Shown in pieces: positions 56,137-64,000 of a stretch of 64,000 nt of DNA. Location of the stretch: assembly GCA_003254925.1 (NCBI GenBank), contig QANZ01018794.1:74303-138302 (forward strand). The letters are read 5' to 3'. The notes beneath the pieces are model-generated. The model was not told the origin of the DNA and searched no databases. It saw nothing but the letters and a program-made list of their open reading frames with translations. This DNA comes from Chamaecrista fasciculata. Taxonomy: Eukaryota > Streptophyta > Magnoliopsida > Fabales > Fabaceae. The position numbers and the translations under genes are program-made. Position 1 is the stretch's first letter; each line of letters opens with the position of its first letter.

Positions 56137-56739
56137 AGAAGAGACAATTCAAGATATTGTCCAACATGAATACTTTTCACTAGACTCCACCAAACTTAAT
56201 CTCAATTTATTTATTTCCTATATATCTAATATCTAATATTCTAATATTAAATATATAAAGCAATCTCAACCTGATTGCTATCTCGCCACCTATTTGTTTC
56301 CCACGTTATGATCATACACTAGCACTTTTTTATTAGCTAATTACTTTAATATTCTATAAAATCAAAGGTAATCTCTTGCTCTTCGAGAGATAATGGAATA
56401 ATATGGAAAGGCCATATACAGTGTTCTTTTTCTTTGGATATCGTCTTTCTTAAGTTTGACCTTTAACATATGGAATATCTTTTCTATTTTAAATAAACAA
56501 GAACATCTGATTTTCTGTATGTTTTAGAATATACACTATCATTTAATAATTTTTCCAACTTTATCAAATGTCTCCCAAGGGAAATTTTTTAATAATTTTT
56601 AGATAATTGATAAATAGTTTATCTTTATTGTAAATCGAACAAAAAATGTGAATTACTTTGAATTTTGTCCAAATTTTTTATTTTTGAAATATGATATACT
56701 CATATCGACGAATTGCCTGCTAGAGCAATTCATTGCTTC

Positions 56740-57210
56740 CTCCCAATTCAAGAGAGGGACTAGTGATATACACACTTTTAATTAGCTCCCTCGCCAACCT
56801 TTGTTGGTCGCCAAAGTCGTTCACTCGCCAGCCTTGTGGTCGCTTGGCTCTACAGCTAGGACTTGGTAAACCACACGACTCCGAGATATCAATGACTCGA
56901 CTCTCTAAATATCTCGGACTCGTTGCACAACCCACAATGACTCTATGCCCATTATCTAGCTCCGAGAATTTACGGATCCATATCCCCAGAATTTCGCTAC
57001 CCCATTAGCCCTTTTCCTCTATAAATACTCCAGCGTAAGTTTTGAGTCAGGTTAGCTACTTAATCCCCTCTCAACTCTAAAACACTCTGATCTCTTACTA
57101 ACTTGAGCGTCAGATTCTTTTTTGCAGGGCCACCCCTGTGGCCTAGAACATTCAATAACTCACTCAATCTAGCAGCAGTTCACTCGAAAAACTAAGGTAA
57201 GGCACTTACC
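56740..57210 (+). mobile_element. Tat-type gypsy LTR, probably solo
   Basis: GGACTAGTGATA near its start, TATAAATA at 57020-57027, ACTTGAGCGTC and GCAGGGCCACCCC near its end parallel the LTR at 1744-2320. No internal region follows. Its GC content is higher than its surroundings. The exact ends are uncertain. Confidence 0.65.
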
Positions 57211-57696
57211 ATATTTTTGTTTATCAAAATATAATATTTCAAACGAATATCAGATAGTTGAGATAATAAACTATATTCACTTAATATTTGATAATTTTTT
57301 TATTTTTTATTATTGGTACCTTATTCGATATTTGATATCCGATTAATATTGAATATTTTTTCGATGAGTACTTTGAATATTATCCAAATTACCATTCCAA
57401 AATCCAAAGACTTCTCAATAATGTGATTCTTCTTTATTTAAAGATTTTTTTTTAGAAATTCATTCATTAAAGAAAATGGCTCAAAGTCATACAAAGAAGA
57501 AATACAAGACATAAATCTGAAAATGGAGATCCAACTATAAGAACTCCTAGAACAATTACATGAGATAATAAAATAAATCTTAGGTAAAAAAAATCAAGAA
57601 TGCAAAGATCTAGATCTAAATTTCTTATACTAGATCAAAAGATATATATAATTTTTTTAAATCAATTTACACCAGTTTCTACAAATATAGAAAAAT
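57211..57696. other. AT-rich spacer
   Basis: 57455-57600 could be the tail of a minus-strand LINE (TTCATTCATTAAAGAAAATG), but this is weak. Nothing else is seen. Confidence 0.4.
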
Positions 57697-57705
57697 TTAA
57701 AGATA

Positions 57706-58143
57706 GGTCAAAGTGTATTTTACTATTTTTTTTGTCCCACAACTTTTGCTCAAGTCTCAATTTGGTCTCATAAACTTTTTTGTTACATTTTTTGTCCCAT
57801 TTCTTTGCAAAAGGTTGCAGATTTGGTCCCGTATCACCTTTGGTCAGGTTGCAAAATTGGTCTCATATCTTTGAAAAAAGTTTCATCGTCAGTCCCACTA
57901 TTTGACTCAAAGATATGGAACCAATTCTGCACCTGACCCAAAAATATGAGACCAATTTTTCAATCTAACCAAAATATATGGGACCAATTCTGCAACCTGA
58001 CCTATAAATATGAGACCAAAAGTGTAATGCAAGACCAAATCTGCAACCTAAGCAAAAGATATGAGATCAAAAGTGCAAAAAAAAATTATGGGACCAAATT
58101 GAGACCTGAGAAAAAGTTATGGGACCAAAAATACCCTTTGACC
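57706..58143. mobile_element. Mutator-type MITE, family G, copy 2
   Basis: The ends GGTCAAAGTGTATTTT and AAAATACCCTTTGACC are inverted and flanked by a perfect 9-bp duplication TTAAAGATA (57697-57705, 58144-58152). The arms consist of repeated GGTCTCATATCTTT-type units and can fold into a long hairpin. It lies about 900 bp upstream of the kinase gene ATG. Confidence 0.92.
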
Positions 58144-58233
58144 TTAAAGATATAAAAGAGAGATAACACACTCCTCTTCTTTCCCTAGTGAATAATCTTC
58201 TTTAGTGGAAGGAGGAAAGCTTCCTCAAGATAA

Positions 58234-58412
58234 GAGAAGCTTGGTTGGCCTAGTGGTCGAACTCATTAGGTCGTTTAAGCAAGGTCGGGATTTCGAATCC
58301 TGCCTTATGTATGTAGCAATCAATTAGCCAGCGACAAACCCTTAAATGGAGCACCAATTCACAGAGGTTTAGTCCTTGGTCGATCGGACTGGGGAATACC
58401 TTAGGAAACCAA
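58234..58412 (+). mobile_element. SINE family C, copy 2
   Basis: TTGGTTGGCCTAGTGGTCGA, GATTTCGAATCCTGCC, CAAACCCTTAAATGGAGC and GGAAACCAAAA match in order the minus-strand SINE at 39893-40110. A possible 7-bp duplication AAGATAA flanks it (58227-58233, 58413-58419). The A-tail is almost gone, so it is older than copy 1. Confidence 0.8.
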
Positions 58413-59037
58413 AAGATAACATACTTAAAAATAGACAAAACGCACTTCTTTGAGTGAGAGAGAGCATGTTGAGACTTGAGCGGCTAAGGTTCCATCAACT
58501 TTGAGAAAATTTTTCTATAAAGAGTCACTAGCTAGATATGTCTCTCAAGTTAAATAATAAAATTAATATTTTATGAAATATATATATATAAAGTACTTCT
58601 CATAATTAACATTTATGAAAGGCCATTTGTAATACAAAAGAAGAGGTGTTCATATTTGCATACTTGCTAAAGTATCATCATCATCATCATCCTCATTTAA
58701 TTAAGGTGAAGCATTAAAAGAAGAAGAAAATAAACCCACTTTTATAGGATAAAAAATCGGGAAACTTGATGACACAACAATGAAAAATCATAGGAGCCGC
58801 TAATTCCATTTCTTTCTATCTTTTCTCTGTGTCTTCTTTCCTCCTTTCTTTTCTTTCTTTCTTTCTTTCTTCCCTTTGATTATGTTCAAACGCTTATGTT
58901 CTTGTGGTGGTTTAGCCTCAAAAAACCAGAAAAAAACCCACATTTTTAATTCAGTTTTCATAATTTCCAGAATTAATCCATAGACTCCTCTTCCTTCTCT
59001 TTCCTTCACGATTTGGCCATTTTCAACAAAGGCCATT
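58413..59037 (+). other. Promoter and 5' UTR region of the RBK-like kinase
   Basis: The last about 230 bp before the ATG are pyrimidine-rich (TTTCTTTCTTTC at about 58850) like a plant leader. I see no unambiguous TATA box. Confidence 0.4.
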
Positions 59038-62000
59038 ATGAACTCTGAACAAGAATCCCATCCTTCCTCTAATCATATCTCGTAAGCTTCCTTCTTGTCT
59101 TTCACATTTTTCATCTATTTCTGTTTCTCAATATATCCAATAATCATCATGAGATTTTCCTCTCAACACGTCCCAAATTGATGTTTTCTTGTCGTTAATT
59201 ATTATATTTTTGTTTTCAATTTTAAAATTATGGTCAAGGGTTGAAATTTTTGTCAAAAGAAGTTTCCACATTTAATATACGACAATGTTTCGAACGCGTT
59301 TGCTTTAGCCTTTGAGTGGAAGAAGATATCTACAAGAAATCTTAATGGCCTTTGTTGAACATAGGTTCATATCAAATTTAACCAAGGTTTGGATTCGAGA
59401 CTTAGTAATGCAGTTGTGTTAAATATTTAGTGGGAGACAAAACTCGTCTTTGTAATCCTACCCGAGATCGGATAGAATTAATCTTTGTCTAAACTTCAAA
59501 ACGGATAGACAAGTGATACTTATAGTTCGTACAAAAAAAACATAACTTTGAATACCTAACGGGTGAAATAACCATATTTAGTGTCGGAAAACAACATAAG
59601 CAAGATAACTCTAGTGGAGGATAAATGTGAAAAACAAGAATAATTAACGGTTAAGGCACCTTTAGATGCTCTGTCTGAAATTAATGTTCTCTCTTCATGA
59701 TCAAATTTTGATCTTACCTTGGCATGTATCTGCGTGTATATATATATATATAAAATATGATATTTGGATCACTTGTGTTTATAATTTTTTTTTGTTTGAT
59801 TTTTCTTAATGCAAAATTTTCACAATATCTCCATGCTGAAAAATATGAAACATTTGCAGCAATGGAGTAAAAAACTCAGAGAATGTAAAAAAAGGAAATA
59901 CAAAAAAAGGAAAAGGAAAAGAAAAAGATGATGAACAAGAACAAGAAGATGATGATGAAGGAAAGGATAATACTTCTACAAAAGGACGCAGACAAAGGGC
60001 TGGGTTTTCCGATACCATTTCAAACAACGGTAAAATATCATATTTCTTTAAAAGATCACAGAATTGACAACTCGATTTCTGAAAGATTGAAATACACAGT
60101 TTAGTCCCTAAATAAAACAGTATACTATTTAGTCTATAAAAAAAGACTAATAAGTATACTAAATATTTTGATCTCTTAGGAACTAAACTGTGTATTTCAA
60201 TCTTCATGACTCTGAGTTGTCAGCTGGATGATCTTTTAAGGACTGAATTATTAGTGTACTCTTAGAATACCTTTATATAATTTGAACAAATAATACTGAA
60301 TTAATTAAGATGATTGCTTATTGTACTAATGCTAGAATGCATACCATAATAATATTAGACTTGAGATCTTTAGACACCATGGAGCAACAACAAACACAAT
60401 CTGAGTGTACTTCTTCTGCTAGAAGTGTTAGTGAACATGAGGAATCTCCAAGAAGCAGTATAGAAGCTAAATCCCCTTGTTCTTCTTCTAAGATCACAAC
60501 AAGCACTTCAGATTCAGAGACTCAATCAAACAATATTTACACTCAGTGGCATGGTTTTGTGAGATTGCTAAAGAAAGGACCTAAGATGCGTTTCCAAACA
60601 TTTCAGCCACTTAAGAGTGTTCCAAAGCTCACCAGAAGGAAGAGCAAGAGATTCAGGGAGGATCAGGTTCCGGCATCGGCTAATAATTCTGCACCTTTGA
60701 AAGGAGCTTTTGACACTGAGCTTTTCTGCTTCAAGGCTTCTTGGATAAATTTCTCCCTCGCGGATATCGTCGCTGCAACCAACAACTTCAGCGACGGTAT
60801 GGCCTTTATCTTTAGTAGCAACCACAAACATGAGTTTTTGTTTTTGCAACAATGCCATTGCGAGTTTCGAACAAAATTAACAAGGGGGTCTTTTGCACAA
60901 AATAAAAAGTTTGGGTGGCTTTTTCTCACTTTTCATAGTTTAGACTTTAGAGGGTTTTTTCCATAACTAGTAATTAAGCAACATTTTGCAGTGATTGAAA
61001 TTTGACTTCATCTTTATGATTTCATTTAAAAAATTAACATTGTTTATGGGATTTTAACTTTGACTGATAAGCTACTTGTACTAATTTCCTTTTTGAAGAG
61101 AATCTAATTGGAGTGGGAGGTTATGCTGAGGTTTACAAAGGCAAAATGGAAAGTGGCAAGTTTGTTGCAATAAAAAGGCTAATGAGAGGAAGCCAAGAAG
61201 AAATGACTGCAGATTTCTTATCAGAGCTTGGGATTATAGTGCATGTGGATCATCCCAATATTGCTAGATTGATTGGATATGGTGTTGAAGGAGGAATGTT
61301 CCTTGTTCTTCAACTTTCTCCACATGGAAGCCTATCTTCCATACTCTATGGTTTGTTTTTCCATCTTCATCCTTTCGACAATTCTCGATCGGGCTTGTTT
61401 TTCTATTTTCAAAAAGGGTTATGTTTTAAAAAGTAGGATAGCTTTAGCTAATGAGTTTGTAGCCATTGGATCTACCTTTATCATCTTAAGATTAAGATCT
61501 GTGCAATACAAACTCATTAGCTAAAGCTATGGAGATTTTTACAGAATTTCTCTTTTTAAAAATAAAAGACCGGTTAGATCTTGTACAGTAATTTCTTTGT
61601 TTGTGATTTTTTCAGGACCTAGAGAGAAATTAGATTGGAACATCAGATATAAGGTTGCTTTTGGGACTGCTGATGGACTTCGCTATTTGCATGAGGAATG
61701 TCCAAGAAGGATCATTCATAGAGACATCAAGGCTGCTAATATCTTGCTCTCTGAGGATTTTGAAGCTATGGTACCATTTTAAGCCTACTTCTCTTTTAAT
61801 TTGAATTATATAAGATAGGGATAATGAAAAATACTTATATATCCGATGGGTACTCTGAAATTTTATTCTACAAGTTTGTGTCTAGGTCCAGATCTAATGT
61901 CCACGAATACAACGATAGATAAGGAAATATCCTATACTCTCTACTCGTGACAATAGATATAGGCAAAAGTATTATAGATATCTCCAAAGTATCAATTTGG

Positions 62001-63826
62001 ATATTGTGCTGAGAGAGAGAGAGATAGGAATAAGTTAGAGAAAGAAAGTGTCAATGGGATCCACTTTCTCTCTTTACTTGTTCTTTTTTCTATCTGCACT
62101 TCACATATAGTGCACTATAGAGGATCTTAATTGTCAAAGTATAAAGTTAGTTTCAGTTGTACCCTTAAAATTTTTTTGGATCAATTATACTCTCAATATT
62201 TTACATTTGAATCAATTGTACCTGATCAATAGTTATATATATATATACCCTTCTTTGTATGGCATGATGATATGTAACTCAAAAATATTATACCAGATAT
62301 CTGATTTTGGGCTTTCAAAGTGGTTACCTGACCAATGGACTCATCACACCATGTCCAAAATTGAAGGCACGTTCGGGTTTGTACACATTTCCCCAAATTT
62401 CTTTGTGTTTACTACTTACAATAATTTACAAAGCCTCTTCTTTTACCATATCTTGCTAGCTATTCTTTTAATTAATTAACTTCTAATTTTGTTTCAATAT
62501 AATCATCAGCTACCTTCCACCAGAATTCTTCATGCATGGTTTAGTAGATGAAAAGACTGATGTCTTTGCTTATGGTGTGCTTCTTTTGGAGCTCATTACT
62601 GGAAGACAAGCTTTGGATAGCTCACAGAGAAGTTTAGTGATGTGGGTATGTTTGCAAGAAACAAATATATATATATATATATATATATTAAGTACACTCA
62701 TAAATGAAAATATAATATGCAATTTTATTTCATTCTAGTTTTTGCTTGAATCATGATCATCTTGCAGGCAAAACCTTTGCTTTCTTCAAATAACATCAAG
62801 GAGCTTGTTGATCCATGTCTCAATAATGCTTATGATGAAGAACAAATGAAAAGTTTAGTCTTGATAGCTTCTTTGTGTATAGATCAATCTTCAGTTCAAC
62901 GACCTCATATGAGTCAGGTAAGTTTGATTTGATTTTTTTTGGGGGTAAAATAAAATGAGGAAAAATGTTAACAGAGTAATGGGTTTGCTATAAAAGTATT
63001 TGACTAAATAAGCTATGAAGAAGACACAAAAGATAAGAATTAAGAAATGCAGACAACATCAATCCTCCTTTTAAAAAAAATGTCTAAATTTTAGTTATGT
63101 GCAAAAATTCTTTAACTTTCGAAAAGTGATCAAGATCCTCTTAAAATTTTGATTTTATGCAAATAACTTTATTTGTTAAAATTTTTAGAGTAAAGAAATG
63201 ATTTGGTGACAAATAGCTTAATTTAGTCTCCGAAAGATAGAATTACACGATTTAGCCCTTCGAAAGAAGTAATTACAATCAATTTGATCTTTTTACTAGA
63301 ACATTAATTCAAATTAAACAAAAAATATATTTTTCAACCTCAATTATTAATTAATTGCAATTTAAACAGCATTTGAAATTATATCAAGTTTGCTATTAAC
63401 TTTTGATTGATTTCCTTAACAAAAGAATCAAATCAATTGTAATTGTAATTTTTTAGAGACCAAATTGTATGATTTCATCTTTCAAAGATTAAATTGAGAC
63501 ATTTTATCATTTTTTAGGGACTAAATCATTAATAAAAAATTTCCATACTTTTTAGTTATAATCACGATAATAATTAACCTAGCTAGTAATAAATACTTAA
63601 TTAGTATCTATACTCCATCATTGATTAGGTATTAAAGATTCTAAGAGGTGAAGAAGATTGCTTGGAAAAGATGAAAGTTCGCCAGAAGTCCAAGATTCAA
63701 AGGACATACTCTGAAGAACTTTTGGATGCAGAAGAGTACAATTCAACCAAGTTTTTGAATGATGTGGATAGACATATGGAGACTCTTCTAGGAAACTCTA
63801 ACCCTAGTGAAGAACAAGAGAATTAA
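59038..63826 (+). CDS. Receptor-like cytoplasmic kinase, RBK family (ROP-binding)
   Basis: Nine exons with GT-AG borders join in frame: 59038-59081, 59860-60029, 60359-60796, 61099-61350, 61616-61770, 62297-62376, 62510-62645, 62768-62917 and 63629-63826. They encode 540 aa. An ATG at 60379 would give 462 aa, the usual length of Arabidopsis RBK1/RBK2; the first 78 residues (Lys/Glu/Asp-rich) are then an extension or a separate leader. Kinase motifs are complete: glycine loop [11 protein letters not shown] (222-232), K243, HRD (336-338) with K340 and N343, DFG (356-358), then the GTFGYLPPEF and [20 protein letters not shown] segments. There is no signal peptide or transmembrane segment. RBKs bind ROP GTPases and act in pathogen response and trichome or cell-shape signalling. 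Introns hold several repeats. Confidence 0.85.
59345..59535 (+). mobile_element. Diverged SINE family A in kinase intron 1
   Basis: GGTTTGGATTCGAGAC resembles box B, and AGAATTAATCTTTGTCTAAAC followed by an A-run resembles the family A 3' domain at 5998-6169. The copy is old and I see no duplication. Confidence 0.5.
60040..60275. mobile_element. Fold-back MITE in kinase intron 2
   Basis: GATTGAAATACACAGTTTAG and CTAAACTGTGTATTTCAATC are inverted, with outer arms AAAAGATCACAGAATTGACAA and its worn inverse. It is related to 30700-30980. It is placed between the second and third coding exons. Confidence 0.7.
61438..61530. repeat. Perfect 24-bp inverted repeat in kinase intron 4
   Basis: The arms 61438-61461 and 61507-61530 are exact inverse copies (starting ATAGCTTTAGCTAATGAG) with a 45-nt loop. 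The intron transcript could form a stable hairpin. Confidence 0.9.
62007..62140. mobile_element. MITE family D, copy 2, in kinase intron 5
   Basis: GAGAGAAAGTGGATCC (minus), ACTTGTTCTTTTTTCTATCT and TGCACTATAGAGGATCTTAA match the inverse of the element at 40541-40712. One terminus is shortened. Confidence 0.75.
63190..63545. mobile_element. Fold-back MITE in the last kinase intron
   Basis: TTAATTTAGTCTCCGAAAG and CTTTCAAAGATTAAATTGAG, with ATTACAATCAATTTG and CAATTGTAATTGTAAT, form inverted arms of a roughly 355-bp element. The ends are worn. Confidence 0.55.
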
Positions 63827-64000
63827 AGAACATATTCAAAATTAGAACAAATAAAAGGGTTGCTTCTTTAATTCCCACACAAGGAAGGAAATTAATGGTA
63901 TTAATCTATAAGGCAATAATCATGATAGATGGCTCCAAAGACAAGAAGAAGATTGATTAACCAAAGTTAATCAACACATTTGTTTTGATCATTCTAATTG
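63827..64000 (+). other. 3' UTR of the RBK-like kinase
   Basis: This follows the stop codon. AATAAA-like signals occur near 63849 (CAAATAAAAG) and the window ends within the flank. Confidence 0.5.

Noticed and set aside
57455..57610. Possible LINE 3' end on the minus strand
   Set aside because: Only vague compositional similarity to LINE tails is seen, with no shared motif to the pieces at 30075 or 38225.

Overview
The window is nuclear DNA from a flowering plant, almost certainly a eudicot. It is AT-rich, its genes have GT-AG introns, and its proteins match plant-only families. A legume or other rosid is possible, but nothing here fixes the species. Only three host genes look functional; most of the rest is transposon-derived and often nested. 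Single N's occur at 16503, 28257 and 39482. All identifications come from reading the sequence and recalling families; no search was run.

Host genes. (1) 31904-35225, plus: an RF298/MIP1-type RING E3 ubiquitin ligase in two coding exons (879 aa), with a TATA box and a 5'-UTR intron. (2) 50695-51192, minus: a 165-aa single-exon protein with a PNRC-like proline motif of the kind that binds the decapping factor DCP1. (3) 59038-63826, plus: an RBK-type receptor-like cytoplasmic kinase in nine exons (540 aa, or 462 aa from an internal ATG). These three sit in separate repeat-filled intervals and show no operon-like relation.

Left part, 1-13 kb: the 3' end of a Tat-type Ty3/gypsy element with an antisense ORF and its LTR, a reverse-oriented copia LTR, a Mutator-like element (3234-4416), SINEs, a hAT element (7992-8484, 8-bp duplication), and an inverted-repeat element carrying a plastid-type tRNA-Phe copy.

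Middle, 13-30 kb: a PIF/Harbinger-like element (13847-16279); a candidate Helitron (16499-21606) with captured exon pieces of gamma-COP, a PP2C, a raffinose-synthase-like protein and unknown genes; a copia element (22407-27791) with nearly identical LTRs but a decayed interior, inserted into a small MITE; and a Pack-MULE (28346-29649, perfect 9-bp duplication) with a UGT92-like glycosyltransferase fragment.

Right part, 36-64 kb: fold-back MITEs, SINEs of three families, a gutted copia element (44312-47346), a 468-bp solo LTR with a perfect duplication, a Tat-like LTR, and three Mutator-type MITEs with perfect 9-bp duplications. The kinase introns hold further MITE and SINE pieces and a perfect 24-bp inverted repeat.
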